DNA of 64,000 bases, from contig DASRWB010000068.1 in NCBI GenBank assembly GCA_035654775.1, positions 1 through 64,000 on the forward strand, written 5' to 3'. Positions 42,028 to 51,720 of this stretch are shown piece by piece (the stretch's first letter is position 1; each line of letters opens with the position of its first letter). The notes beneath the pieces were generated by a model. That model was given only the letters and a program-made list of their open reading frames with translations, did not search any database and was not told where the DNA came from. This stretch comes from HKST-UBA85 sp035654775. Its GTDB lineage: Bacteria > Bacteroidota > Bacteroidia > Flavobacteriales > Flavobacteriaceae. The position numbers were made by a program, and so were the translations under genes.

Positions 42028-44622
42028 TTACTTTATTTCCTTTTTTGCATTTTCTATAAGCGTTCTTAAATACTGCTTATGGGCTCTGGAGGCTACATTA
42101 CCTGAAGGTGCCGCCATGGTATAAATAGCATTTAAATTTGCTAGAGCCATCACTTTAGCATTGTTGTCAAAACTACCGTTATCTTTACCGATAAGCATGT
42201 TTATTAATCGGTTGGTATATTCTACTTGTAAATTTTGTCTGAAAGAATTTACATTTCCATAAATATCTGCTTTAAATATGGCGTTGTTTAAATCTGTCAT
42301 AAAAGTGGCAAGACTGTATTGATTTCCATATAATTCAGAGTCGGTAAGCCGTTGTAAAGTATTAGGATGCAATACATGACTTAACACATTTTTTTGATAA
42401 GATAAAATTTGCTCGTGAATTTTAGGGTCTTCAGTTCCGGAAAAGAAATTAAATCCACGACGTTGCATAGCCAAATAATTGTATAAATCACTTGGAGCAT
42501 CAAAAGCATCAGGAGCAAAGATATACTTAGAAAGTGCATTCATAGCTCGCTTTTGGTCTTCCAGACTTACAGGAGTATAAGGCTGTGTACCACCATCTTG
42601 ACCCACCATAGCTCTATCTACATAAACGCCACCTATATAGCGTGAAATTACAGTTCCGGCATTGGCGCGTTGACTGCTCAATAAATAATAGGCACGTCTT
42701 AGCTCTTCATATGATTTGCCACTGGTAGAAAACTTTAATCTTAAATCGCCCATCATATCATTGGTTAACTCATAAATATTAATGGCGTACTGAATGGCAT
42801 CACTAGATAAATCGCCAACCATTACTCTTGGATCAATAGCTTTACCCGGAGAACGCATGTCGTCCGCATCATTTCCAAAAGTTAATTCAGGTTTTGTTGA
42901 CATTTCCAGTAAAGCCAATTCTTCTGCTTTTGTTTTAAAAGGAGTATATCCATATTGAATAGCCCAAATATCATAAGGTCCTACAGCGGTGTCGTAATAC
43001 TGCCCTTGTTTGGAACGGTCGCGGGTTAAGTTTACCGAAGCATAGTCCATTACTGACCCACACAGCGCCTTACCTTCAATAAATTCGGCATCGGCTAGTT
43101 GTTCCGGACTGTATATTTGGCTGGCTTTCATGTTGTGATTTAATCCAAGCGTATGACCTACTTCATGCATGATTAAATGTTTCATACCTTCGCGCTTCAT
43201 GCGTTCCATTTCTAAATCGTTGGCATCCATGGCCTGTAAAAAAGCTTGACCAAATAGGATGCCTTCATGCATGATATTTCCAAATGAACAAAACATATCA
43301 GGCATATCTTCATAGTTAACTTCAACTTTACTTTGTGCTGAAGCTAAATCAAATAATTTGTCATAAAATACCCTATTGGTGAAGTGTACATACTCTAACA
43401 TAATATCGGCTCCCAAAAGTTGTCCTGTTCTAGGGTTTGAAAAACTTGGGCCGTAACCTCCAAAAGGTGGATTTGGTGATGATGTCCACCGAAGCACATT
43501 ATATCTTATGTCGCCGGCATCCCAAGTGGCGGTATCGGGTTGTACTTTTACCACCATTGCATTTTTAAATCCGGCTTTTTCAAAAGCTTTATTCCATGCT
43601 AATACGCCTTCTTTTATGGTTTCTCGCCACTCGTGTGGAGTTGAATTTTCTATCCACCAGGTTATGGGTTCAACAGGTTCTGAAAGGGCTGCATCAGGGT
43701 CTTTTTTAACCAAATGCCATCTGCGAATCATATCTCTGTATGGAGTAGAATGGGTAGCGGTTTGATCATTCACCTGATTGGTAAAATACCCTACCCGAGG
43801 ATCATCAAAACGGGGTTGATAATCGTTTTCCGGCATGGAAATGATACTGTGAAATACTTTTATGCTTACATTTCTTCCGTCGGCAACTGCTTCTGAGCCA
43901 TTATTTAACGTAGACGGTTTTGAAAATACATATTCTACTTTCAAGTCGGTGTTTTGCGGATAGTTTTTTACGTTCTCTATTTTGGTTTTGTCCTTGTCTA
44001 AATTACCCAGAGTAAACTGGAATGGAGAACCGCCGGGTCTGGAAGCCGGTTTTATTTGAGAAAAAGTTTCCTTTAAAAAAAGGTCATCGGCTTTTATAAG
44101 GTAAATGCCTTTCTCTTTATCATACGATTCAACTTTTACGCTTGCCATGTTTCCATTGCTTATGTTTGCATCTTTGGACTTTGAGATGGGATTTTCAGGG
44201 TCGTAGTAAAACGAAGTGTTTTGAGTGACAAATTCTATTTTATCAAAGTATTTTTCAACTTTAAATACTTTTTCGCCTCGGTAAGAACCTCGGTTTATTC
44301 TTCCGGCATCCATTACGCCGTCTGCAATTTGACTGAAATAGATAAATTCTTTACCTATTTGGTCTTCAGCGATTTCCATTTGTATGGAACCGTTAACCGT
44401 GTCCTGATAGATGGTGAACAGACCTTCAATTTTTTTACTTCCTTTGGTAAGTTCTTCAATAGATTTTTTGGAATCTTTTTTGGGCTTTTGTACTTCGGTT
44501 TGTGCTTCTTTTCCTTTATTTTTTCTGTTCTTTTTTTGAGCTTCCACAGTAAATGGTGTCAGCAAAAAAAGGGCTGAGAAAAGAAGAACAACTGTTTTTG
44601 TGTGAAACAATTTAGATGTCAT
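42028..44622 (-). CDS. Large secreted zinc metalloprotease (DUF5117/DUF5118 type)
   Basis: Periplasmic or secreted protease of 864 residues. Signal peptide cut near residue 29 (TVEAQ), a basic linker (KKNRKNKGK), then the DUF5118/DUF5117 region (about 60-350), a metzincin-like catalytic part with HEVGHTLGLNHN (three zinc histidines and the catalytic Glu) near residue 500, and a helical C-terminal part. The downstream SVMDYASVNLTRDR fits the Met-turn of metzincins. The frame extends 13 codons upstream, but ATG 44622 gives the best signal peptide. Substrate is unknown; the family is frequent in Bacteroidetes. It is a single-gene unit. Confidence 0.87.
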   Translation of the reverse strand: MTSKLFHTKTVVLLFSALFLLTPFTVEAQKKNRKNKGKEAQTEVQKPKKDSKKSIEELTKGSKKIEGLFTIYQDTVNGSIQMEIAEDQIGKEFIYFSQIADGVMDAGRINRGSYRGEKVFKVEKYFDKIEFVTQNTSFYYDPENPISKSKDANISNGNMASVKVESYDKEKGIYLIKADDLFLKETFSQIKPASRPGGSPFQFTLGNLDKDKTKIENVKNYPQNTDLKVEYVFSKPSTLNNGSEAVADGRNVSIKVFHSIISMPENDYQPRFDDPRVGYFTNQVNDQTATHSTPYRDMIRRWHLVKKDPDAALSEPVEPITWWIENSTPHEWRETIKEGVLAWNKAFEKAGFKNAMVVKVQPDTATWDAGDIRYNVLRWTSSPNPPFGGYGPSFSNPRTGQLLGADIMLEYVHFTNRVFYDKLFDLASAQSKVEVNYEDMPDMFCSFGNIMHEGILFGQAFLQAMDANDLEMERMKREGMKHLIMHEVGHTLGLNHNMKASQIYSPEQLADAEFIEGKALCGSVMDYASVNLTRDRSKQGQYYDTAVGPYDIWAIQYGYTPFKTKAEELALLEMSTKPELTFGNDADDMRSPGKAIDPRVMVGDLSSDAIQYAINIYELTNDMMGDLRLKFSTSGKSYEELRRAYYLLSSQRANAGTVISRYIGGVYVDRAMVGQDGGTQPYTPVSLEDQKRAMNALSKYIFAPDAFDAPSDLYNYLAMQRRGFNFFSGTEDPKIHEQILSYQKNVLSHVLHPNTLQRLTDSELYGNQYSLATFMTDLNNAIFKADIYGNVNSFRQNLQVEYTNRLINMLIGKDNGSFDNNAKVMALANLNAIYTMAAPSGNVASRAHKQYLRTLIENAKKEIK

Positions 44623-44757
44623 TAGTAAGGTTATTAAAGTTAAGGTTACTAAAATAACCAAACGGGGTTTTATTTACTTCAAATGAAATGTTAAAAAAGC
44701 GTTTTTAACTTTTTTGAATTCCTGATAAGATGAATACTTCTGTAGAAGATACTTGAG

Positions 44758-45477
44758 CTATTCTTCTGCTTCTTCCATGGTGTGATATACATTTTGTACA
44801 TCATCGTCTTCTTCAATTTTTTCGAGAAGCTTTTCTACATCGGCAACTTGTTCTTCAGTTAATTTTTTGGTTACCTGCGGAATACGTTCAAAGCCTGAGG
44901 ATAGTATTTCTATGTTTCGGGATTCCAATTCAGATTGGATAGCACCAAAGCTTTCAAAAGGAGCGTAGATAAGGATTCCATCATCATCTATAAAAACTTC
45001 TTCTGCTCCAAAATCTATTAATTCCAATTCCAATTCTTCAGGGTCAATATCTTCAGCTTTTATTCTGAAATTACACGTGTGATCAAACATGAAGGCTACC
45101 GAACCGGAAGTGCCTAAGTTTCCGTCACATTTGTTGAAGTAGCTTCTTATGTTTGCCACCGTTCTTGTGTTGTTGTCTGTTGCTGTTTCTACCAAAATGG
45201 CAATACCATGCGGACCGTAACCTTCAAAAAGGACTTCTTTGTAATCGCCTTGATTTTTATCAGATGCCCGTTTTATGGCACGTTCAATATTGTCTTTAGG
45301 CATATTTACGGCCTTTGCATTTTGAATCACGGCTCTCAGGCGGGCATTACTATCCGGATCGGGACCGCCTTCTTTTACCGCCATAACAATATCTTTTCCT
45401 ATACGTGTAAAGGCTTTGCTCATGGCTGCCCAACGTTTCATTTTACGTGCTTTACGAAATTCAAAAGCTCTTCCCAT
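44758..45477 (-). CDS. YebC/PmpR (TACO1) family protein
   Basis: 239 residues, the normal family length. It starts MGRAFEFRKARKMKRWAAMSK, a slight variant of the usual MAGHSKWANIKHRK, and has FTRIGKDIVMAVKEGGPDP, NMPKDNIERAIKRA, EGYGPHGIAILVE and a very acidic C terminus. Members are described either as transcription regulators or as factors that help ribosomes through difficult motifs such as polyproline; the first N-terminal motif marks the YeeN-like branch. It is a single gene, 80 bp from the S41 protease gene. Confidence 0.9.
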   Translation of the reverse strand: MGRAFEFRKARKMKRWAAMSKAFTRIGKDIVMAVKEGGPDPDSNARLRAVIQNAKAVNMPKDNIERAIKRASDKNQGDYKEVLFEGYGPHGIAILVETATDNNTRTVANIRSYFNKCDGNLGTSGSVAFMFDHTCNFRIKAEDIDPEELELELIDFGAEEVFIDDDGILIYAPFESFGAIQSELESRNIEILSSGFERIPQVTKKLTEEQVADVEKLLEKIEEDDDVQNVYHTMEEAEE

Positions 45478-45506
45478 ATCTGGTAAATGTTTTATTTTGA
45501 TGCTTG

Positions 45507-45514
45507 CAAATTTA
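45507..45514 (-). promoter_or_regulatory. Minus-7 box of the YebC-family gene
   Basis: Read leftward this is TAAATTTG, a full match to TAnnTTTG, 29 bases before the ATG at 45477. Confidence 0.5.
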
Positions 45515-45557
45515 ATAAAATCTGCTAGTGAAAAAAGAAGTTAACAAGCGAATAATT

Positions 45558-47597
45558 TTAGTTTGGATGTACTAAATTGATATAGTCCAGCATGATGTTA
45601 TAAGCTTCTTCAATATAAATATCTTTTAAAATATCATCGGTATTTTCTTCAAAAGAGGTTGTGTTTTTATGGTTTTTGGTGTCGTCGGGATACAGAATAT
45701 TAAATTTTGTTTCTGTTTTTTTGATAAACAGATTATTGAAATCTTCCCAGATTTTGAAATAATTAGTTATATCGTCGTGAATGGTTTTAAAGGTTAGTGG
45801 ATAGGCGACATTTTTATTTACGTAATTCGAAACCAGTTTCTGGTTGAGTTTTTTGATTTTTTTAAAGTATGTACTACTGTTTACTCTTCGGTAACTCTTT
45901 GCTATTAATCCGGAAAATTCTATTTTCTTGAGCGGTTGATGGCTGAAGTGTAAGGCAATAGAGTCGTTTTGAAGGGCATAGGGTTCATATTGCTCGCCTA
46001 TCTCAATATTGTCAAATAGAGTAGGCAACACAATATCGGGTGTAAGGCCAATGGTTTGGTGACTTTTTCCGGTAATACGATAAAATTTTTCAACAGTGAG
46101 TTTGCCGTAACCTAAATTTTTTGTTTCGCTTAAGGGTAAAATGATTTGAGCACTAGCTTTACCGTGTGTGGGTGTTCCGGCAAGAATTGCCCGGTGGTAA
46201 TCTTGCATGGCTGCTGCAAAATATTCTGCGGCTGAGGCACTGTAATGGTTTACCAAAATAAGTATAGGCTTGTGAAACAAAGCTCCCTTTTTTGAGTTTT
46301 TTACGGTAAATGTTTCTCCTGTATTGTATTTTAATACTGAAATAGGACCACGAGGAATAAACATACTGGCAAGGTCTGTTGCTTCTTTCATCGAGCCGCC
46401 ACCATTGAATCTTAAGTCTAGAATTAAGCCGTCTATTTGGGCTTTTAAAAGCTTAAATAGTTCTTTTGCTACATCTTTAGAAAGTCCGGAATCGTTCAGG
46501 GACTCTGTTGGGGTATAAAAATTGGCAATTTTTATATAGCCTAGCGTTTTGTCACCTTGCAGGATAAAACTTTCGGTTTTATTGTTTACCACGTCGGTTA
46601 AACTTTTGGTAAGTTCTATTTGATGAATGGTTCCGTCTTGTTTTTTTATTTTAAAAACAACCGTATGGTGGTTTGCATTGTTGGTGAAAGCAAGAATATC
46701 ATTATTCGAAATGCAATAGGCTTCCAAAACGTCATTACCGCAAGATAAGGATTGAACAATGTCATTTTCTTCAAAACCGCCATGTAAAGATGCCGCACTT
46801 CCCGGGGTAATATAGGCAATCACAATGTCTCCATCGCTGTTTTTTTCGGTGTGAATACCAAAGGAAAATTCGCTGCTTGAAAGTGAATTTTCAAACAATA
46901 CTTTATCTGATGGATTGAAGTATAGGGAATTTGGGTCTTGATACTGAAGCAAAGCATTCAGAAAAGATTCTTTTACAAAGTTTGTTATACCACCTTGCTG
47001 TGTTAACATTTCATCTAAAATACAACGTTGACTATCAATTACTTTTGTTTTCAATTTATGCTCAAGGGTAGTGAAGTCGATGTTGCTGTTCAAGCTATCT
47101 TCATCTAAGACTCGTGCTGCGATTTTATAACGTATGCGCTTATTCCAGTAGGCTTTTGCCGCTTCAGTATGGTCAAAATATTTTTGATTTTTTTGTGAGT
47201 TGAAGTATAAGGTGTCTTTGCCGGAATAATCCAGAGTCTCTTCTTGTAATGCGGTGATATACTGCTTGGTTTCTTGAATGCGTTGCTCCAGCGTTATAAA
47301 GTATATATCAATAAAACTGCAGTCTTTGTCAAGCAGGTAATTGTCCAGAAGGTAGGTATCCAGATTAAATTTTTCGATGTCTGACTGTAAAAAGAATTCG
47401 GCATCCGGGTCCAATGTTTTTAAAAAGAGTGTGTAAACACCTTTCGAAAGACTATCGTTTATGGGTTTTGGACTGTAGTGTGCTTGCTCTATCAATGCGT
47501 TCAATGCAATTACCTGTTCACAAAAAGGGGTAAGCGTTTGTGCTTGTGTAAACAATATAGAACAATGAATTAATAGTATGAATGCAATTCTGGGCAT
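45558..47597 (-). CDS. S41 family C-terminal processing protease
   Basis: Tail-specific protease of 679 residues with a signal peptide (cut near residue 19), so it works in the periplasm. A long helical N-terminal part (about 30-220) precedes a PDZ domain (about 235-325; GIHTEKNSDGDIVIAYITPGSAA), and the protease core follows with LGYIKIANFYTP, LILDLRFNGGGS, nucleophile serine in VNHYSASAAEYFAAAM and lysine in THGKASAQ. The helical region is like that of Prc. The C terminus (about 560-679) is helical. It is the last gene of a leftward cluster with the pterin dehydratase, SDR and gcvT. Confidence 0.9.
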   Translation of the reverse strand: MPRIAFILLIHCSILFTQAQTLTPFCEQVIALNALIEQAHYSPKPINDSLSKGVYTLFLKTLDPDAEFFLQSDIEKFNLDTYLLDNYLLDKDCSFIDIYFITLEQRIQETKQYITALQEETLDYSGKDTLYFNSQKNQKYFDHTEAAKAYWNKRIRYKIAARVLDEDSLNSNIDFTTLEHKLKTKVIDSQRCILDEMLTQQGGITNFVKESFLNALLQYQDPNSLYFNPSDKVLFENSLSSSEFSFGIHTEKNSDGDIVIAYITPGSAASLHGGFEENDIVQSLSCGNDVLEAYCISNNDILAFTNNANHHTVVFKIKKQDGTIHQIELTKSLTDVVNNKTESFILQGDKTLGYIKIANFYTPTESLNDSGLSKDVAKELFKLLKAQIDGLILDLRFNGGGSMKEATDLASMFIPRGPISVLKYNTGETFTVKNSKKGALFHKPILILVNHYSASAAEYFAAAMQDYHRAILAGTPTHGKASAQIILPLSETKNLGYGKLTVEKFYRITGKSHQTIGLTPDIVLPTLFDNIEIGEQYEPYALQNDSIALHFSHQPLKKIEFSGLIAKSYRRVNSSTYFKKIKKLNQKLVSNYVNKNVAYPLTFKTIHDDITNYFKIWEDFNNLFIKKTETKFNILYPDDTKNHKNTTSFEENTDDILKDIYIEEAYNIMLDYINLVHPN

Positions 47598-47650
47598 TAC
47601 GATTTGTTTTGTGAAGTAATGTAGTAAAAAACCGGAATAAATGGTAAAAA

Positions 47651-47941
47651 TTATTCCTCTACTTCAACAATAGCTTCGATGGCGCTTGCCAATTCAAAAT
47701 CTTTTTCGGTAACACCACCGGCATCATGAGTAGATAGCGAAAGGGTAAGTACATTGTATACGTTTGTCCATTCCGGATGATGATTCAGCGCTTCACATTC
47801 AAAAGCAATGCGCGACATGGCACTAAAGCAGTCTTTAAAATTTTCAAATTCAAATTCGGCATGAATGGCATTGTCGTAGTATTCCCAGTCAGGAAAGCGA
47901 AGTAAGCGTTTTTCGATGTCGGCGTCAGATAGTTTAGTCAT
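47651..47941 (-). CDS. Pterin-4a-carbinolamine dehydratase
   Basis: Small enzyme of 96 residues that dehydrates 4a-hydroxytetrahydrobiopterin, normally recycling the cofactor of phenylalanine hydroxylase. It shows the motif ALNHHPEWTNVYN with the catalytic histidine pair, and LSTHDAGGVTEKDFELA. No aromatic amino acid hydroxylase is in the window; the family also occurs without one, in molybdopterin-linked or unknown roles. It lies 53 bp before the S41 protease gene. Confidence 0.93.
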   Translation of the reverse strand: MTKLSDADIEKRLLRFPDWEYYDNAIHAEFEFENFKDCFSAMSRIAFECEALNHHPEWTNVYNVLTLSLSTHDAGGVTEKDFELASAIEAIVEVEE

Positions 47942-47992
47942 AATATGTTTTTTACTTTACTAAATGTACAGAAATATTTTCAGTTTTTCAAC

Positions 47993-48823
47993 TTACAGCA
48001 ACAGCGAGTTTAATACTTCTTGACTGTTTAACTGTAAATGCTTTGGCAAACAATTGTTTTTTGGTAAAACGGCCAGGTAGCGTTCATCATTGGTGGTGAA
48101 AACGTTTTTGTATATAATTTTCGTTAAATCGATAGTTTTAATAATTTCCTTTACAAAATCGTCATGATGCACCAAGTCAGTACTTCCTAAATGAAAAATT
48201 CCGGTTTTTTTTCGATTGATGATGTAGTGTATTTGTTGTGCTACTTTATCGTCAGAAGTTACATTTATAATTAAGTTTGGAAAAACCTCTATAGGCGCAT
48301 GTTCGTTTGCCAGTTGTTTAATTTCTTCTATTCGTGGGGCATGTTTTCCAAAAACCATAGGCAGTCGTAGAATAGCCCATTTTTTTGGAGGTAATTTCAT
48401 AAGCATATTCTCAATTTTTATTTTAAAATGACCATATATGCTTTGGCTCAATGTCTTTTCGTATTCGTAGCTTGGATACTTGCTGTAGGCATCAAAAACG
48501 TTAGCCGATGAAATAAAGATAAACTTACAGTTGTGGTTTAAAACATAGTCTGCAATATGTTGATGACAAAGTACTTGTGAATTAAAATTTCCGCGTAGCG
48601 CAGAAATGATAACGGTGGGTTTTATATGCAGCAGAATTTCAAAAATATCATCTTGGGTATGATCAAAATGAACAAATTGTTGGTTCTTTTCTAATGTTCG
48701 GTTGGGTGTAAAATACGTACCATAGGTTTTGAAATATCCACAGAGTTCTCTGTAAAGGGTATTGCCAATAAATCCACTGGCACCTAAAATCAAAATACGT
48801 TCTTTACTGATTTTCTCTTTCAT
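47993..48823 (-). CDS. NAD(P)-dependent SDR protein, RmlD-like sugar epimerase/reductase
   Basis: Extended short-chain dehydrogenase of 276 residues. Rossmann motif ILGASGFIGNTLY at the N terminus, the SSANVFDAYSKYPSYEYEK region, catalytic Tyr-x3-Lys in YGHFK, and RLPMVFGKHAP. It is similar to dTDP-4-dehydrorhamnose reductase but no other dTDP-sugar gene is near. It starts 25 bp after gcvT and probably shares its transcript. Substrate unknown, likely a nucleotide sugar. Confidence 0.82.
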   Translation of the reverse strand: MKEKISKERILILGASGFIGNTLYRELCGYFKTYGTYFTPNRTLEKNQQFVHFDHTQDDIFEILLHIKPTVIISALRGNFNSQVLCHQHIADYVLNHNCKFIFISSANVFDAYSKYPSYEYEKTLSQSIYGHFKIKIENMLMKLPPKKWAILRLPMVFGKHAPRIEEIKQLANEHAPIEVFPNLIINVTSDDKVAQQIHYIINRKKTGIFHLGSTDLVHHDDFVKEIIKTIDLTKIIYKNVFTTNDERYLAVLPKNNCLPKHLQLNSQEVLNSLLL

Positions 48824-48848
48824 TAAAATCCCTCAACTTCTATGGCGT

Positions 48849-49931
48849 TTACTTCTTGTAGAAAGGCAATTTTACTACGGTAGCCGAAACTACATTTTTT
48901 CTGATTTGAATATTCAATTTGCTTCCAATACTTGACAAACTTGCCGGCACATAGCCTAACCCAATACCTTTACCTAACGATGGCGACATGGTTCCGGAGG
49001 TCACTTTACCAATAGTTTTTCCGTGGTTGTCAACTATGGCATAGCCTTGTCTTGGAATTCCGCGTTCGTCCAGCTCAAAAGCAATGAGTTTACGGCTGGG
49101 ACCGCTTTGCTTTTCTTTTTCCAAGGTCTCACTATGGGTAAAGGGTTTGTTAAATTTACATATCCATCCCAATCCGGCTTCTATGGGCGAAGTAGTTTCG
49201 TCAATATCATTTCCGTATAAACAATAGCCCATTTCCAGCCTTAGCGTATCTCTTGCTGCCAGACCAATAGGTTTTATACCAAAATTTTTACCGGCTTCCA
49301 TAACTTTGTCCCAAATTTGTTTCACTTCGGAATTTTTACAGTAAATTTCAAAACCACCACTTCCCGTATAGCCCGTAGCCGAAATAATAACATGGGGTAT
49401 GCCCGCAAAATCAGCTACTTCAAAGTGATAGAACTTTATGGCAGCCAAATCTTGACGGGTAAGCGATTGCATGGCTTCAACAGCTTTTGGTCCCTGAATG
49501 GCCAAAAGTGAATATTCTTCACTTATGTTGCGCATGGTGGCGCTCATGGTATTTTTCGATGCAATCCAGTTCCAGTCTTTTTCAATATTACTGGCATTTA
49601 CCACCAGCAAATAGGTTTCTTCCTTTATGCGATAGATTATTAAATCGTCAACAATACCTCCATTATCATTTGGCATACAACTGTATTGCGCCTTACCAAC
49701 CGTTAGTGTGGCCGCATCATTACTGCATACACGTTGTATAAGTTCCAGCGCGTTTGGCCCTTCAATTAGAAACTCGCCCATGTGGCTAACATCAAAAACC
49801 CCTAAGTGGTTACGAACCGTTTCGTGTTCAATGTTAACGCCTTCGTATTGAACCGGCATGTAGTAGCCTGCATAAGGAACCATTTTTGCGCCTAATGCTT
49901 CATGGGTAGCAGATAAAGCTGTATTTTTCAT
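48849..49931 (-). CDS. gcvT: Aminomethyltransferase (glycine cleavage T protein)
   Basis: T protein of the glycine cleavage system; passes the methylene group from aminomethyl-lipoyl H protein to tetrahydrofolate, releasing ammonia. The 360-residue protein has the usual length, with HMGEFLIEG, VDDLIIYRI, GYTGSGGFEIY, GLAARDTLRLEMGYCLYGNDI and VTSGTMSPSLGKGIGLGYV. Other gcv genes are not in the window, so the system is dispersed. The promoter at 49953-49960 lies close upstream, and no glycine riboswitch pattern was seen in the 205-bp gap. Confidence 0.96.
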   Translation of the reverse strand: MKNTALSATHEALGAKMVPYAGYYMPVQYEGVNIEHETVRNHLGVFDVSHMGEFLIEGPNALELIQRVCSNDAATLTVGKAQYSCMPNDNGGIVDDLIIYRIKEETYLLVVNASNIEKDWNWIASKNTMSATMRNISEEYSLLAIQGPKAVEAMQSLTRQDLAAIKFYHFEVADFAGIPHVIISATGYTGSGGFEIYCKNSEVKQIWDKVMEAGKNFGIKPIGLAARDTLRLEMGYCLYGNDIDETTSPIEAGLGWICKFNKPFTHSETLEKEKQSGPSRKLIAFELDERGIPRQGYAIVDNHGKTIGKVTSGTMSPSLGKGIGLGYVPASLSSIGSKLNIQIRKNVVSATVVKLPFYKK

Positions 49932-49952
49932 GAAATTGATTTTTTAATGGCG

Positions 49953-49960
49953 CAAAGGTA
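49953..49960 (-). promoter_or_regulatory. Minus-7 box of the gcvT promoter
   Basis: Read leftward this is TACCTTTG, matching TAnnTTTG, 21 bases before the ATG at 49931. That leaves no space for a riboswitch in the leader. Confidence 0.55.
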
Positions 49961-50136
49961 TTGAAATTATAGCGGAATTTATCGGCTGTTGACAAAAATT
50001 GAATAGGGATTTGAAGCTTCGTTTTTCAAACGTATTTGACACCTGTATTCAAACTAAAAAGTGTTACTTTTATACTAAATCTAAAACTACGGCATCTCGT
50101 TTTTTTATTTAAAACGACATATAAAACATAAAACCA

Positions 50137-51687
50137 ATGAAAATACTTTCTAAAGAACAAATTTACCAGGCTGATAAAATCACTTCTCAGCGTCAGAATA
50201 TAAACACCAATGAACTTATGGAACGTGCCGGAACCCAAATTTTCAATTGGCTTCATGTAAGGCTGAAAGGAGCACAAGTGCCTATTCATATATTTTGCGG
50301 AATAGGAAACAATGGTGGCGACGGTTTGGTAGTAGCACGCCATTTACTCACGCATGGATACAATGTGCAAACTTATATTGTGAACTATAGCGATAAACGC
50401 TCTAAAGATTTTTTAATTAACTACGACCGAATAAAAAATGTAACTAAAACCTGGCCAAAACTGTTAGATGCCCAAAGCACATTTCCTGAAATTTCTAAAG
50501 ACGACATCATTCTGGACGCTGTTTTTGGCGTAGGTCTTAACCGCGAAGTTTGCAACTGGGTTTGTACGTTATTCAAACATTTCAAGGCATCAAATGCCTT
50601 TACGGTATCCGTAGATATTCCTTCCGGATTGTATATTGATAAAGTTCCCGAAAAGCATGAAGTTGTTGTTATGGCTGATTATACCCTTAGTTTTCAAACA
50701 CCCAAACTGGTTTTTTTCTTGCCCCAAACAGCCAAATACACTACTCACTGGGAGTTGATAGACATTGGCTTGGATGCTGACTACTTATACACTGTAGAAG
50801 TAGAAGCCAACCTTATTGGAAAGTTTGAAATTCTACCTATGTATAAACCGAGGAATAAATTTGATCACAAAGGAATATACGGACACGCATTTCTAATAGG
50901 AGGAAGCTATGGAAAAATAGGGGCCATTACTTTAGCTACAAAAGCTGCGCTTCACGCCGGTGCCGGCTTGGTTACCGCATTTGTACCGAAGTGCGGCTAT
51001 ATCCCTTTACAAACAGCGCTTCCTGAAGCTATGGTGATGACAGACAGTAACGAAACCTGTATAACCCATATTCCTGAAGAAATATCGGGCAATGCTATTG
51101 GTATTGGACCGGGAATGGGAAAAGATAAAAACACATTAACTGCTTTTGAAGAATTTTTAAGCAAAAATAACCATCCACTGGTTATTGATGCCGATGCATT
51201 AAATTTGCTTTCAGAAAACAATAAACTTTTTAAATACATTCCGGAAAACAGTGTAGTAACACCACATGCCAAAGAGCTGGAGCGATTATTGGGTAAATGG
51301 AAAGACGATTTTGATAAACTGGAAAAGGCAAAAACCTTTTCCAAAAAGCACAAAATCATCATAGTTATCAAAGGCGCAAATACCATAACGGTTTACGCAG
51401 ATAAACTGTACATCAATTCCACCGGTAATCCGGGCATGGCTACTGCCGGAGCGGGTGATGTGCTTTGTGGCGTTATTTGTGGTTTAATGGCTCAGGGTTA
51501 CGATCCTTTAATTTCCTGTGTTTTCGGAACCTATTTACATGGAAAATCAGGAGATTTGGCCGTACAAACTACAGGTTACCAAAGCCTGACAGCAAGCCAC
51601 ATTATCGATTTTTTAGGCGATGCCTACCTGGATTTATTTGCAACACCGGAATCAAATGTTGAAACTGAAACAGAAGAATCTAATTAA
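50137..51687 (+). CDS. nnr: Bifunctional NAD(P)H-hydrate epimerase / ADP-dependent dehydratase
   Basis: Repairs hydrated NAD(P)H: the N-terminal YjeF domain epimerises, the C-terminal ribokinase-like domain dehydrates with ADP. The 516-residue protein has both: IFCGIGNNGGDGLVVARHL (about 50-70) and DAVFGVGLNR in the first, and GHAFLIGGSYGKIGA, GPGMGKD and NPGMATAGAGDVLCG (catalytic Asp) in the second. Length is normal for the fused form. The gene stands alone between divergent gcvT and a bidirectional terminator. The start ATG 50137 gives the usual beginning MKILSKEQIYQAD. Confidence 0.95.
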   Translation: MKILSKEQIYQADKITSQRQNINTNELMERAGTQIFNWLHVRLKGAQVPIHIFCGIGNNGGDGLVVARHLLTHGYNVQTYIVNYSDKRSKDFLINYDRIKNVTKTWPKLLDAQSTFPEISKDDIILDAVFGVGLNREVCNWVCTLFKHFKASNAFTVSVDIPSGLYIDKVPEKHEVVVMADYTLSFQTPKLVFFLPQTAKYTTHWELIDIGLDADYLYTVEVEANLIGKFEILPMYKPRNKFDHKGIYGHAFLIGGSYGKIGAITLATKAALHAGAGLVTAFVPKCGYIPLQTALPEAMVMTDSNETCITHIPEEISGNAIGIGPGMGKDKNTLTAFEEFLSKNNHPLVIDADALNLLSENNKLFKYIPENSVVTPHAKELERLLGKWKDDFDKLEKAKTFSKKHKIIIVIKGANTITVYADKLYINSTGNPGMATAGAGDVLCGVICGLMAQGYDPLISCVFGTYLHGKSGDLAVQTTGYQSLTASHIIDFLGDAYLDLFATPESNVETETEESN

Positions 51688-51688
51688 T

Positions 51689-51719
51689 AAAAAAGCCACT
51701 TTGTAAAGTGGCTTTTTTA
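51689..51719. terminator. Bidirectional terminator
   Basis: AAAAAAGCCACT pairs with AGTGGCTTTTTT (stem about 51689-51719), 4-6 base loop, A-run and T-run at both ends. It serves nnr and the convergent TlpA gene. Confidence 0.88.
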
Positions 51720-51720
51720 G

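Noticed and set aside
49932..50136. Possible glycine riboswitch before gcvT
   Set aside because: The promoter box at 49953-49960 leaves about 20 bases of leader, and no paired glycine aptamer core was seen.
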